A stretch of DNA of 41,177 nt. Source: Archangiaceae bacterium. Its GTDB lineage: Bacteria > Myxococcota > Myxococcia > Myxococcales > Myxococcaceae. Where the stretch lies: assembly GCA_016879935.1 (NCBI GenBank), contig JAACJQ010000388.1:1-41177 (forward strand), written 5' to 3'. This document shows positions 17,130 to 25,573 of the stretch, piece by piece. The stretch's first letter is position 1; each line of letters opens with the position of its first letter. The translations under genes and the position numbers were made by a program. The notes under the pieces were generated by a model. It saw only the letters and a list, made by a program, of their open reading frames with translations. It had not been told where the DNA came from and ran no database searches.

Positions 17130-17255
17130 GTGAACTCGAACGCAATGACTGACACCCGCCCGCCTTCAGAGAAGTGGCTCTGGCGGCTGGTGACGGCCGG
17201 CCTCGTGGGACTCGCCGTCGGCCTCGTGGCCGTCGGCCTCAACCTGTACGTGTGA
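17130..17255 (+). CDS. 41-codon single-helix microprotein between gspF and gspG
   Basis: This short frame encodes a polar N-terminus (about 15 residues, T-D-T-R-P-P-S-E-K) and one hydrophobic helix (about 18-40, rich in Leu, Val, Gly and Ala) ending Asn-Leu-Tyr-Val at the stop. The GTG at 17130 has GGAG at 17121-17124, five bases upstream. The ATG at 17145 would give 36 residues. It fills most of the 154-bp gap between gspF and gspG, with 13 bp left before gspG. Near-exclusive G/C third positions match neighbouring genes. No prepilin cleavage motif is present. It resembles in size and layout the second small gene after gspG. No family is recognised; it may be an accessory T2SS membrane subunit. 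Confidence 0.6.
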   Translation: MNSNAMTDTRPPSEKWLWRLVTAGLVGLAVGLVAVGLNLYV

Positions 17256-17268
17256 AAGGAAACACCGC

Positions 17269-17685
17269 ATGCTCCGCTCTGCCCTGACCCGTCGCCGCCG
17301 CGCTCGCGGCATGACGCTCATCGAGATCATCGTCGTCATCACCATTCTCTCGCTGCTGATGGCCGCCGTCGGCGTCGCCGTCATTCCCCAGCTGGAGCAG
17401 GCGAAGGTCGACCGCGCCAAGATGGACATTGGCAACATTCAGAACGCGCTGAAGACGTACTACGCGAAGAAGGGCAACTACCCCGACACGGGCCTGGGCC
17501 TCAAAGCGCTGGTCGATGCACAGATTCTCGAGCGCGTGCCGGTCGACCCCTGGGAGACCGAGTACGTGTACATGAAAGAGGGCTCGACGCCCGTCATCAT
17601 CTCGTACGGCAAGGACAAGGCGCCGGGCGGGGCCGAGACCGACGCCGACATCTCGTCGAAGGATCTCGGCGGCAAGAAGCAGTGA
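17269..17685 (+). CDS. gspG: Major pseudopilin GspG
   Basis: This 138-residue major pseudopilin has a basic leader MLRSALTRRRRARG, cleaved by prepilin peptidase after Gly14, giving a mature protein that begins MTLIE with the conserved Glu at +5. The hydrophobic N-terminal helix is followed by the typical GspG globular domain with GNYPDTGLGLKALV and a C-terminal calcium-site-like loop region (DPWETEYVYMKEG). It builds the pseudopilus piston. The ATG at 17269 has a strong AAAGGAAA sequence upstream. It is flanked on both sides by 41-codon membrane-protein genes, an unusual position. Confidence 0.97.
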   Translation: MLRSALTRRRRARGMTLIEIIVVITILSLLMAAVGVAVIPQLEQAKVDRAKMDIGNIQNALKTYYAKKGNYPDTGLGLKALVDAQILERVPVDPWETEYVYMKEGSTPVIISYGKDKAPGGAETDADISSKDLGGKKQ

Positions 17686-17692
17686 GCCACCC

Positions 17693-17818
17693 ATGACCTC
17701 CGACCCGCGCGACCGCGACGACAAGACGACCGGGCTCTCACCTGCGGCCATCGCCGTGGGCGTGGGCGCTGCGGCGCTCGTCTGGCTCGCGCTCGACGTG
17801 CTCAAGAGGATCATGTGA
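17693..17818 (+). CDS. 41-codon single-helix microprotein between gspG and gspH
   Basis: This short frame starts at the ATG at 17693, 7 bp after the gspG stop, and its TGA overlaps the gspH ATG as TGATG, so gspH translation is probably coupled to it. The product has a charged N-terminus (S-D-P-R-D-R-D-D-K-T-T), one hydrophobic helix (about 16-36, Ala/Val/Leu/Gly with one Trp) and a basic tail (L-K-R-I-M). Length is identical to the small gene before gspG (41 residues), but there is no clear sequence identity. No Shine-Dalgarno is obvious, consistent with coupling to gspG. No known family is recognised. Confidence 0.65.
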   Translation: MTSDPRDRDDKTTGLSPAAIAVGVGAAALVWLALDVLKRIM

Positions 17819-18516
17819 TGAAAGCCCGCGCCCGCAGAGGCATCACGCTCATCGAGCTGGTCGTCGCCCTCGGCATCGTCGTGGTGCTGTTCGCTGCCGT
17901 CGTGTTCGGCGTCGGCGCGCTCACGGGCGCAAAGGCCAAGGAGTCGAGCGCCGAGCTCGCGGGCACCATTCGGTCGCTCTACGACTCCGCCGCCCTCTCG
18001 GGGAAGACGTGCCGTCTCGTGTTCGAGCTGCCCGGCAAGGGCGCCGAAGACGACGAGGTGAAGTACCACGCCGAGTGCGCCAAGGCGGGTGTGACGGCCG
18101 GCGCGAACCGTGAAGACGAACAGCGCGAGGCCGACAAGAAAGACAAGAAGCGCAAGAGCGACGAAAGCGACACGCGCTTCCGCTCGCTCTCGGGTGACAA
18201 CAACGGCCCGAACCTGCAGGAACTGATGGCGCGCGAGAAGAACCGCGTCGAAGAGAGCGCGAAATTCTCGACGTTCTCGTCAGAAGACATCGTCGAGCGC
18301 TCGTTGCCCAGCGGCGTCGAGGTCGAGGTGTGGACCTCGAAGCTCAAGACGCCCGTGAAGTCTGGCGTCGCGTATCTGTATTTCTTTCCCCAGGGGTTCA
18401 CCGAGCGCGCGCAGATCTACGTGCGCCAGGGCAAGAACGTGTGGACCATCACCGTCTCACCGCTCACCGGGAAGACCGTGATTCACGCCGACGCGCTGGA
18501 GCTCCCCCGCACATGA
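17818..18516 (+). CDS. gspH: Minor pseudopilin GspH
   Basis: This 232-residue minor pseudopilin has leader MKARARRG cleaved after Gly8, then ITLIE with Glu at +5 and a long hydrophobic helix. The C-terminal globular part has beta-strand character. It is longer than the usual roughly 170 residues because of a highly charged insert (about 95-130, Lys/Asp/Glu-rich, DKKDKKRKSDESD) that looks disordered. Identification as GspH rests on order and the N-terminal helix; sequence outside the helix is weakly conserved in the family. It starts in a TGATG overlap with the preceding microprotein and ends in an ATGA overlap with gspI. Confidence 0.88.
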   Translation: MKARARRGITLIELVVALGIVVVLFAAVVFGVGALTGAKAKESSAELAGTIRSLYDSAALSGKTCRLVFELPGKGAEDDEVKYHAECAKAGVTAGANREDEQREADKKDKKRKSDESDTRFRSLSGDNNGPNLQELMAREKNRVEESAKFSTFSSEDIVERSLPSGVEVEVWTSKLKTPVKSGVAYLYFFPQGFTERAQIYVRQGKNVWTITVSPLTGKTVIHADALELPRT

Positions 18517-19445
18517 GCAAGCGCGCCTTCACCCTGCTCGAGACCGTCGTGGCCATGTCGATTCTGGCCGTGTCGCTGATGGCCATTCTGGACATCAACT
18601 CGACCGCGGTGGCGGCGCACATCTACGCGCGCAAGTTGACCGTCGCGACGATTCTGGCCCGCTCGAAGATGACCGACATCGAGCAGAAGCTGTACGACGA
18701 GCCGCTGCCGGCCGATGACGACGAAGACGCCGGTGACTTCAGCGCCGAAGGCTGGCCCTCGTACAAGTGGCGCGCGAAGATCATCGCGCCGCGAACGAAT
18801 GGCCTGACGCCCGAGCAGCTGTTCACCGCGCTGTTCAATTTGCCCATGGGCGGTGGTGGAAAAGATGGGCAGGCGAGCCCGCTGGCCGCGCTGTTCGGGA
18901 GTGGCGGCGCTCCGGCTGGTGCTGCAGGCGCGGCGGCGGCGGCACTGGGCGGCGGTGCGGCGGCAGGTGCTGGCGGCATGGGCGGCCTCATGGGCGCGCT
19001 CGGTGGCGCCAACCCGCTCACCGCCCAGTTTCAGCAGATGGTCGACATGCTGCAGAAGTCGGTGCGCGAGGTGCACCTGACGGTGACGTGGAAAGAGGGA
19101 AAGCTCACCGAGAGCTTCGACCTCGTCACGCACATCGTCTCGCTCGGGCCCGGCTCCGATCGCAACGGTGGTGCAGCTGGAGCGGCGGGTGCTCCGGCAG
19201 GCGCAGCGGCCGACGTGTACGTCGACTCCGCGACTGGGCAGCCCGTGCCAAACGCGCAGCCCGGCCCCAACGGGCAGATGGTGAACCCGGCGAACAACCA
19301 GCCCGTCATCACCGCGGCGCAGTTCGCTCAGCAGCGTGGCGGCCAGCAGATGCTGCAGAACCCGATTCCCGGCCTGCGCCCCATCGCGCCCGCCATGGTT
19401 CCGCAGGGCATCGGCAACGTCATTCGTGGAGGCGGCTTTCAATGA
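18513..19445 (+). CDS. gspI: Minor pseudopilin GspI, unusually long
   Basis: The leader is MSKRA and the mature N-terminus FTLLE with Glu at +5; the residue before the cut is Ala5 rather than the usual Gly. GspI is normally about 120-130 residues, but this one is 310. The extra length comes from a Gly/Ala-rich insert (about 128-169) and an extended Pro/Gln/Asn/Gly-rich tail (about 218-310). The core strands (YKWRAKI, VHLTVTWKEGKLTESFDLVTHIVSL) remain recognisable. The ATG at 18513 overlaps the gspH stop by 4 bp (ATGA), and its own stop overlaps gspJ in the same way. It forms the pseudopilus tip with GspJ and GspK. Confidence 0.88.
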   Translation: MSKRAFTLLETVVAMSILAVSLMAILDINSTAVAAHIYARKLTVATILARSKMTDIEQKLYDEPLPADDDEDAGDFSAEGWPSYKWRAKIIAPRTNGLTPEQLFTALFNLPMGGGGKDGQASPLAALFGSGGAPAGAAGAAAAALGGGAAAGAGGMGGLMGALGGANPLTAQFQQMVDMLQKSVREVHLTVTWKEGKLTESFDLVTHIVSLGPGSDRNGGAAGAAGAPAGAAADVYVDSATGQPVPNAQPGPNGQMVNPANNQPVITAAQFAQQRGGQQMLQNPIPGLRPIAPAMVPQGIGNVIRGGGFQ

Positions 19446-20113
19446 GCGCGCGCCGCGGCTTCACGCTCATCGAGGTCATCGCCGCCATCGGCATCACCGC
19501 CTTCATCGGCGTCGTCATCGGCGTCACCTTCAGCACCACCATCGCCAACAAAGACGTCATCGAAGGCCAGGCCGAGAAGTACCGCATGCTGCGCGCGGCG
19601 ACGAGCCGCATGGCCCGTGAGATCGGCGCCGCCTTCGTGAGCGATCGGTACGACTCCAAGCGCTACCGCGACGCCTTCGACCGGCCGACGAACTTCGTGG
19701 GCACGCGCGAGAAGCTGCTGTTCACCACGCTCGCCCACCAGCGCCTGTACGCCGACGCCAAGGAGAGCGACCAGATGGTGGTCGAATACTCCGTGAAGCG
19801 CTCGCCAGACCCGAAGGTGCGCGACCGGCAAGACCTCATTCGCCGCGAGAAGACGATTCTCGACGAGCGCATGGAGCGCGGCGGCACGGAGGACATTCTC
19901 TTCGAGGGCATCAAGAAGCTCGAGTTCCAGTACTGGAACAGCGAGCGCAAGCAGTGGGAAGACGAGTGGGACACGCGCCGGAGCGAGCGCCGCACCATTC
20001 TGCCCACGCGCGTGAAGGTGACCATCACCGCCGTCGACGAGAACGGCAAAGACGTGAAGTACGTCACCCAGGCGCGCATCATGTTGAACACCGAGTTCCC
20101 GAGGTTCCAATGA
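19442..20113 (+). CDS. gspJ: Minor pseudopilin GspJ
   Basis: This 223-residue minor pseudopilin has the leader MSARRG, cleaved before FTLIEVIAAIGITAF, with Glu at +5. The body matches GspJ, with an N-terminal helix running into RAATSRMAREIGAAF, then a beta-rich domain and the EFQYWN strand. It shows none of the low-complexity insertions seen in GspI and GspK. The start overlaps the gspI stop as ATGA, and its stop overlaps the gspK start in the same way, implying tightly coupled production of the tip proteins. Confidence 0.92.
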   Translation: MSARRGFTLIEVIAAIGITAFIGVVIGVTFSTTIANKDVIEGQAEKYRMLRAATSRMAREIGAAFVSDRYDSKRYRDAFDRPTNFVGTREKLLFTTLAHQRLYADAKESDQMVVEYSVKRSPDPKVRDRQDLIRREKTILDERMERGGTEDILFEGIKKLEFQYWNSERKQWEDEWDTRRSERRTILPTRVKVTITAVDENGKDVKYVTQARIMLNTEFPRFQ

Positions 20114-21543
20114 GAGCCCGGAGACTCGCCCGCCCGAAGCCGTCGTCGCCCCGCTCGCGCAAGACCGAGCGCGGTGTGGCGCTGCTCCTCGTGCTGGTTG
20201 GAATTGCCGTGTTGTCATTGGTGGCGAACGAGGTTCGCTACAACTCGATGGTCGAGTTGCGGCTGGCGACCAACCAGCGTGACGAGCTGCGGGCGCATTA
20301 TCTCGCCCGCTCCGGCATCGGCATGTCGCGCCTGATGCTGCGCTTCCAGAAGCAGATCGATCAGATGCCCATTCCCAACTTCTCGGGAATGCTGCAGGGC
20401 ATTCTGGGGAGCAACCCTGCCCTGGCCGGGCTGCTCGGCGGCGCGGGTGGCGCTGGTGGGCTCGGCGCACTCGCGGGTGCGCTCGGTGGTGGCGCGGGCG
20501 GCGCGGCAGGGCTGCTCGGTGGAGCCGGCGCAGCTGGCGCTCCCGGCATGAGCACCGCGTCGATTCAGCTCTGGCGCATGGCGAAGATCGACTGCCACAT
20601 GCTGGAGGGCATGGTGCCAGAGGTGACCGACAAGGGCGGCCTCGCCCCGATGGCGAAGAACAAGAAGTTCGAGTTCGACGACGAGAACCCCGAGCTCGGC
20701 AAAGAGATGCAGGCCAAGAAGTTCGGCTCGTTCACCGGCTGCTTCGACACCGTCATCACTGACGAAGAAGAGCGCATCAACTTGAACAAGCTCGACGGCA
20801 CCCAGCTCGTCGCGGCCGTCGTCGTCAGCCAGCTCGTCACCACGCTCAACGACAAGCGCTACGAGTTTCTCTTCGAGAAGGAAGACGCCAACCGTCTCAA
20901 GATCCCCGCCAACGAAGTCATCATCGGCATGAAGGACTGGATCGACGAGGACGAGACGGGCTCGAGCCTGAACCTCACTGGCCAGGGCGACCCGTTCTTG
21001 CGCGGCTTCTCCGACGAGAACGGCGGCTACTCGAACTACGAGACCCGGTACCGCGCGAAGAACGCGCGCTTCGACAGCCTCGACGAGGTCTTCCTCGTGC
21101 ACGGCGTCAACGACCGGTTCATGGCGGCATTCAAAGACAAGTTCACCGTCTACCCAGACATGAACGCCAGGCTGAACATCAACACCGACGACCCGGTGAT
21201 GCTGGAGATCGCGATTCGGTCGATCGTGAACCCGATTCCCGCCGACCCGCGGCTCGCCGACCCGATCTTCATCGACACCGTCATCAAGCGCATTCGCGCG
21301 GCGCGGCTCTTCGCGATGTTCGGCATGAGCGTCGTCGACTTCGCGAACATCGTGGCGTCGACGGGTCTCGCGGTGAACCCGACCATCTTGAACAACCCGC
21401 AGAACCAGCGCTTCATCGGTGACAAGAGCAACACGTACCGCATCGCGGTCACGGGCTCGGCTGGAGACGTCACCCGCACCATCACGGCGATCGTTCGCCT
21501 CGACGACGGCCTCGGCCGGCTCGTCTACTGGAGAGAGGAGTAA
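20110..21543 (+). CDS. gspK: Minor pseudopilin GspK
   Basis: This 477-residue tip pseudopilin has a long basic leader cut after Gly22 (KTERG) before VALLLVLVGIAVLSL. As in other GspK proteins, position +5 lacks Glu (it is Leu27). The large alpha-helical domain follows, with the GspK-typical DEEERINLNKLD and DWIDEDETGS motifs. A Gly/Ala/Leu-rich low-complexity insert sits at about 99-147, early in the globular region. GspK caps the pseudopilus tip with GspI and GspJ. The ATG at 20110 overlaps the gspJ stop by 4 bp. Confidence 0.94.
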   Translation: MRARRLARPKPSSPRSRKTERGVALLLVLVGIAVLSLVANEVRYNSMVELRLATNQRDELRAHYLARSGIGMSRLMLRFQKQIDQMPIPNFSGMLQGILGSNPALAGLLGGAGGAGGLGALAGALGGGAGGAAGLLGGAGAAGAPGMSTASIQLWRMAKIDCHMLEGMVPEVTDKGGLAPMAKNKKFEFDDENPELGKEMQAKKFGSFTGCFDTVITDEEERINLNKLDGTQLVAAVVVSQLVTTLNDKRYEFLFEKEDANRLKIPANEVIIGMKDWIDEDETGSSLNLTGQGDPFLRGFSDENGGYSNYETRYRAKNARFDSLDEVFLVHGVNDRFMAAFKDKFTVYPDMNARLNINTDDPVMLEIAIRSIVNPIPADPRLADPIFIDTVIKRIRAARLFAMFGMSVVDFANIVASTGLAVNPTILNNPQNQRFIGDKSNTYRIAVTGSAGDVTRTITAIVRLDDGLGRLVYWREE

Positions 21544-21546
21544 CTC

Positions 21547-23130
21547 ATGGCCCGCGTCCTCGGCCTCGATCTCGGCAGTCACTCGGTGAAGGCCGTGTTG
21601 CTCGAGACGACCCTTCGTGGCTTTCAGGTGAAGTCATACTCGACGGCGCCCGTGCCGACCGAGGGAGAACGGCTGCCGCGCCTCGAAGCCGCGCTCACGC
21701 AACTGCTTTCACAGAACACGCTCACCGCCGATAGCGTCGTCGTCTCGGTGCCGGGCGTCTCGATGGCGACGCACTCGCTCGCGCTGCCGTTCTCCGATCA
21801 GAAGAAGGTCGAGGCCGCGCTCTCGGGCGAAGTGGCCGACCAGCTGCCGTTCGATCTCGACGAAGCCATCTACGACTACCAGGCGAACGAGACGAAGAGC
21901 GGCGACGTGAAGGGCGCGCAGGTGCTGGTGGGGGTCATGCGCAAGCAGGAGCTTGGCTCGCTGCTCGAGTCGCTCAAGAAGTCGAAGCTCGACCCACGCG
22001 TCGTCACGCACCCCGGCCTCACGTACCAGAACGTGCTCGCCACCCTGCCCGCGACGTCTGACGAAGGCGTGGCCGTCGTCGACATCGGCCACGAACGCAC
22101 GAGCATGGCCATCGGCCGCGCCGGCGGGCCGGTCGATTTCGCGCGCACGTTCATGGGCGGCGGGCTCGCGCTGACGAAGGCGCTGTCGAACGAGTTCAAG
22201 ATTGGCCTTCCCGAGGCGCAGAGCTGGAAAGAGACACATGGCGCGGTGGGCACCGAGGTCGTGGGGCCCGACGCCGAGCGTGCAGCCGGCGCCTTCCTGC
22301 GCGCGCTGCAGCCGGTCATTCGTGAGCTGCGCTCGAGCATCAAGGCGTACACGGCGAAGATGAAGAGGCCGGTGACGAAGCTCCTGCTCTGCGGTGGCAC
22401 GGCGAAGCTGATGGGGCTCGCCAGCCAGCTCGAGAAGGATCTCGGCATCGCGACGACGGTGGTGGCGCTGCCTCCCGATGCGCAGGGGGCGCTGGGCCTC
22501 AACGCCGGGCCCGAAGCGGTTCAGGCGTGGGCGCTGGCGCTGCGCGGCCAGGCGACGGGAGCCAAGGCTCCGCGGTTCAACCTTCGTCGCGGCGAGTTCG
22601 CCTTCAAGAGCGACTTCGACTTCGCGAAGGACAAGCTCGGGCAGATCGGCGCGTTCGCGGTCGTATTGCTGGTGTTGCTCATCGCCTCAGGCATCGCGCG
22701 CAACACGATTCTCGAGCGGCGTGAGAAGGCGGTCGATCAGATCCTCTGTGACGTCACACAGAGAATCCTCGGCAAGTGCGAGAAGAACTTCGACATCGCG
22801 CTCAACCTGCTCGAGGGCAAAGAGAGCCCCACGGCCAGCGTGCCGAAGCGCTCGGCCGTCACCCTCCTCGCTGAGGTGTCTCAGCGCATTCCCGCCGATT
22901 CCCCCGTCACGCTCGACCGCGTCACCGTCGATCTCGATCGCATCGAGGTCGTCTGCCAGGCGCCCAGCGTGAAGCAGATGGAAGACATGATCACGGCGCT
23001 CAAGACGTACAAGTGTTTCCGCGAGATCAGCGAAGGCAAGGTCGAGAAGTCCAAAGACGGTACCAAGGTCACCTTCCGGCTCGACGTGAAGGTGGAGTGC
23101 CCCGAAGACGGCAACGCGGGGCAGGGGTGA
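21547..23130 (+). CDS. gspL: Type II secretion GspL, PilM-like platform protein
   Basis: This 527-residue protein combines a cytoplasmic PilM/actin-like domain (about 1-340, opening RVLGLDLGSHSVKAVLLE, with VVDIGHERTSMAI) with one membrane helix (about 366-388) and a periplasmic domain with ferredoxin-like strands. GspL recruits the ATPase GspE to the inner-membrane platform and pairs with GspM. The cytoplasmic part resembles PilM of type IV pili more closely than enterobacterial GspL does. It begins 3 bp after gspK and is followed by gspM after 3 bp. Confidence 0.92.
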   Translation: MARVLGLDLGSHSVKAVLLETTLRGFQVKSYSTAPVPTEGERLPRLEAALTQLLSQNTLTADSVVVSVPGVSMATHSLALPFSDQKKVEAALSGEVADQLPFDLDEAIYDYQANETKSGDVKGAQVLVGVMRKQELGSLLESLKKSKLDPRVVTHPGLTYQNVLATLPATSDEGVAVVDIGHERTSMAIGRAGGPVDFARTFMGGGLALTKALSNEFKIGLPEAQSWKETHGAVGTEVVGPDAERAAGAFLRALQPVIRELRSSIKAYTAKMKRPVTKLLLCGGTAKLMGLASQLEKDLGIATTVVALPPDAQGALGLNAGPEAVQAWALALRGQATGAKAPRFNLRRGEFAFKSDFDFAKDKLGQIGAFAVVLLVLLIASGIARNTILERREKAVDQILCDVTQRILGKCEKNFDIALNLLEGKESPTASVPKRSAVTLLAEVSQRIPADSPVTLDRVTVDLDRIEVVCQAPSVKQMEDMITALKTYKCFREISEGKVEKSKDGTKVTFRLDVKVECPEDGNAGQG

Positions 23131-23133
23131 TTC

Positions 23134-23682
23134 ATGGCTGACCTCTCGACCACGATTCAGAGTTCTCTCGCGACGCTCTCGGCGCGCGAACGGCGCATGG
23201 TGTTGGCGGCGGGCTTCGCCGTCAGCGTGTTCGTCGTCTTCATGGTGACCTTCAGCTTCTCGAACAAGGCCACGGCGATTCGCACCCGCACGACCCAGAA
23301 GATCGACAAGCTCTCGCGAGTGCAGGAATTGGCCGCCAGCTACAACCAGTCGCGTTCGCAGCGAGAGATGGCCGAGCGACAGCTGGCCGCGTCGAACATT
23401 CGCCTCTCGTCGTTCCTCGAAGACATCGCCAAGCAGAAGGGCGTCGAGCTGCCGACCATCAACCCGAAGGCCGACGTCGCGCTCGAGGGCACGAAGATCG
23501 TCGAGAGCTCGGTCGAGGTGACGCTCACCGACGTGAAGCTGAACCGGCTGCTGGAGTTCCTGCAGGCGGTAGAGGGCGCTCCGGGCGTCGTGAAGGTGAA
23601 GTACATGCGCCTCGAGCCCCGCGTCGCCAGCGAGAGCATCACCGCCTGGCTGCAGATCGCCACGTACCACTTGAAGAACTGA
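23134..23682 (+). CDS. gspM: Type II secretion GspM, PilO-like protein
   Basis: This 182-residue bitopic protein has a short cytoplasmic N-terminus, one membrane helix (about 22-42, LAAGFAVSVFVVFMVTFSF), a coiled-coil-like segment (about 45-90, Gln/Arg/Glu-rich) and a ferredoxin-like periplasmic domain (about 110-182). This is the layout of GspM/PilO, the partner of GspL in the inner-membrane platform. Assignment relies on topology and position between gspL and gspN, since GspM sequences diverge strongly. Confidence 0.88.
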   Translation: MADLSTTIQSSLATLSARERRMVLAAGFAVSVFVVFMVTFSFSNKATAIRTRTTQKIDKLSRVQELAASYNQSRSQREMAERQLAASNIRLSSFLEDIAKQKGVELPTINPKADVALEGTKIVESSVEVTLTDVKLNRLLEFLQAVEGAPGVVKVKYMRLEPRVASESITAWLQIATYHLKN

Positions 23683-23690
23683 CGACCGCC

Positions 23691-24614
23691 ATGGCCTCTT
23701 CGAAGCTCAAAGTCGTTCGAAAGATCTTCGCGTACAGCGGGTTTTTCATTCTTGCCGTCATCGTCGCGTTCTTTCTCACCTTCCCCTACGACGCGCTGAA
23801 AGACCGCGCCCGCCTCGAGGCCGACCAGGCCGGGTATTTTCTCAAGATTGCCTCGATGGGCCCGGGCTTCTTTGCCGTTCGCGCGAAGGGCATCGAGCTG
23901 TCGAAGAAGTCCGACGCCGACCCGCCGCCGGCGCCGCTGAAGGTGGAGTCGGTGAGCGCGGGCCCCACGCTGATTCCTCCCGGCGCGGGTGTGACGGCGA
24001 AGCTGTTCGGCGGAACCGTCGCGGTGAAGATCTCGGGGTTCTCGAACATTCACGTGCGCATCGACGCCGATGATTTGAACCTGGCGAGCTCTGACTTGAA
24101 GGAGTTCTCGGGCATCGACTTCGCGGGCATGTTGGAAGCGCACGTCGACCTCACCCTGCCCCGTGTTCCAGTCGGCGCTGGCCCTGCCGAGCCCGACCTC
24201 GGTCAGGCCTCGGGAACCATCAACATCGACGCGAAGGGGCTCGCGGTGAACGGCGGCACGATGACGATGGTGATTCCGCAGTTCGGGCCTGAGCCGACGC
24301 CGCTCGACCTGCCCAAGATCGTCGTCGGAGACCTCAGCGGGAAGATCAAGTTCGAGAAGGGCGCGGGCACCATCGAGAAGTTCGAGGCGAAGTCGGCCGA
24401 TCTCGAGCTGCAGGCGACGGGCACGCTGAAGCTGGCCAAGCGCCTCGAGTACACCGAGCCGGCCATCGAGGTGCGGTTCAAGCCCGACCCCGAGTTCCAG
24501 AAGCGGCTCGGCCTCATCGGGAGCGCGCTGTCGATGGTGGGCCCCGACCCGAAGGATCCGTCGTGGCGCATGGGCCGGCTGACGGGCTACCTGGGCCGTC
24601 CGAACTTCCGCTGA
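23691..24614 (+). CDS. gspN: Type II secretion GspN
   Basis: This 307-residue protein has one N-terminal membrane helix (about 14-31, SGFFILAVIVAFFLTFPY) and a long periplasmic part rich in beta strands with repeated V/L-x-G patterns, consistent with the GspN family, which has an AsmA/TamB-like fold. GspN is an accessory T2SS component present in only some operons; its exact role is unsettled. It begins 8 bp after gspM and is the last recognisable secretion gene. The following Sel1 gene starts only 4 bp later, so transcription may continue. Confidence 0.87.
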   Translation: MASSKLKVVRKIFAYSGFFILAVIVAFFLTFPYDALKDRARLEADQAGYFLKIASMGPGFFAVRAKGIELSKKSDADPPPAPLKVESVSAGPTLIPPGAGVTAKLFGGTVAVKISGFSNIHVRIDADDLNLASSDLKEFSGIDFAGMLEAHVDLTLPRVPVGAGPAEPDLGQASGTINIDAKGLAVNGGTMTMVIPQFGPEPTPLDLPKIVVGDLSGKIKFEKGAGTIEKFEAKSADLELQATGTLKLAKRLEYTEPAIEVRFKPDPEFQKRLGLIGSALSMVGPDPKDPSWRMGRLTGYLGRPNFR

Positions 24615-24618
24615 AGCC

Positions 24619-25563
24619 GTGGCGAGCAGACGCAGGCCCGCCGAGCCGCCGAAGTCGATCACGTCTGAGAAGGCGCGGTTCGCGTGGTGGTTGAAGTACG
24701 CCGAGCGCGGTGACGGCGATGCGATGGTCGAGGTCGCCGAGCGCTTCGAGCGTGGCCGCGGCGTCGAGCGGAGCATGGAGTCGGCGCTCGAGTGGTACCA
24801 ACGCGCGGTGCGGGCGGGAGTGGCGATGGCTCCGGCGCTCGTGGGCGAGACGATCTTCGAGCACGACCCGATCGCTGGAATCGTGTGGTTGATGTTGGGG
24901 TTCGAGCGGGCTCCGGCGGGTGATGAGGCGAACCCGGTGCTGGCGTCGACGCTGGCGATTCACGAGCCGCGGTTGAGCGACGATGCCGTGATGGCCGCGC
25001 AGGTGTGGGCCGATGCGTGTCGGGAGCGCGAGAGCTGGCCCGATGAGGTCGCGGCGACGCATGGTGTGAAGGCTCCGTTCCGGCCGAGGCCACCGACACC
25101 TGTGTTGCCGACGCGAACGCCGAAGACGAATGATCAGCTGACGAAGAAGACGCGATTCGGGCCGTGGAGCATTGGGCTGCCGCCTGCGGCAGTGGTCGAG
25201 ACGGTGAACGTGAGCATGCACCTGCGCGCGACGTGGGGTGGTGCGTACACGCAACACCTGGTCTGGGCGCGGCTCGCACCTGGTATCGACATCGAGACGT
25301 ATGTGAAGCGTTCAGGGGCAGCGACGGCAAGATTGTGGAAGCCGGTCGAGGAAGCCGAGCGGTTTCTGTTGAACGGCTTCGACACGACGTCGTGCGTGTT
25401 CGACGGGCAGGGTCCGTCAGCCGGTCAGCGTGCATTGAAGCGGTTCATGAATCGAGACGATCAGGTCGCGGTGCTGACCGCCGTCGCAGCCATCGAGCCG
25501 TTCGAGGCCAAGCGCGAGTACCTCGTCGAGATCGCCGACGGCGCGAACGGGGCCGTTGGCTGA
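24619..25563 (+). CDS. Sel1-repeat protein of unknown function downstream of gspN
   Basis: This 314-residue protein carries one or two Sel1-like tetratricopeptide helices near the N-terminus (about 20-66: GDGDAMVEVAERFERGRGVE, then SALEWYQRAVRAG). Sel1 repeats mediate protein-protein contacts. The C-terminal 140 residues form a separate domain I do not recognise (YTQHLVWARLAPGIDIETYV). The start is the GTG at 24619, 4 bp after gspN, with no good Shine-Dalgarno. No signal peptide or membrane helix is seen. Codon use shifts from the C-ending codons of the gsp genes towards G-ending ones, with many TTG and GCG codons, hinting at a different history. It could be an operon passenger rather than part of the secretion machine. 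Confidence 0.78.
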   Translation: MASRRRPAEPPKSITSEKARFAWWLKYAERGDGDAMVEVAERFERGRGVERSMESALEWYQRAVRAGVAMAPALVGETIFEHDPIAGIVWLMLGFERAPAGDEANPVLASTLAIHEPRLSDDAVMAAQVWADACRERESWPDEVAATHGVKAPFRPRPPTPVLPTRTPKTNDQLTKKTRFGPWSIGLPPAAVVETVNVSMHLRATWGGAYTQHLVWARLAPGIDIETYVKRSGAATARLWKPVEEAERFLLNGFDTTSCVFDGQGPSAGQRALKRFMNRDDQVAVLTAVAAIEPFEAKREYLVEIADGANGAVG

Positions 25564-25573
25564 CTGAACGTCT

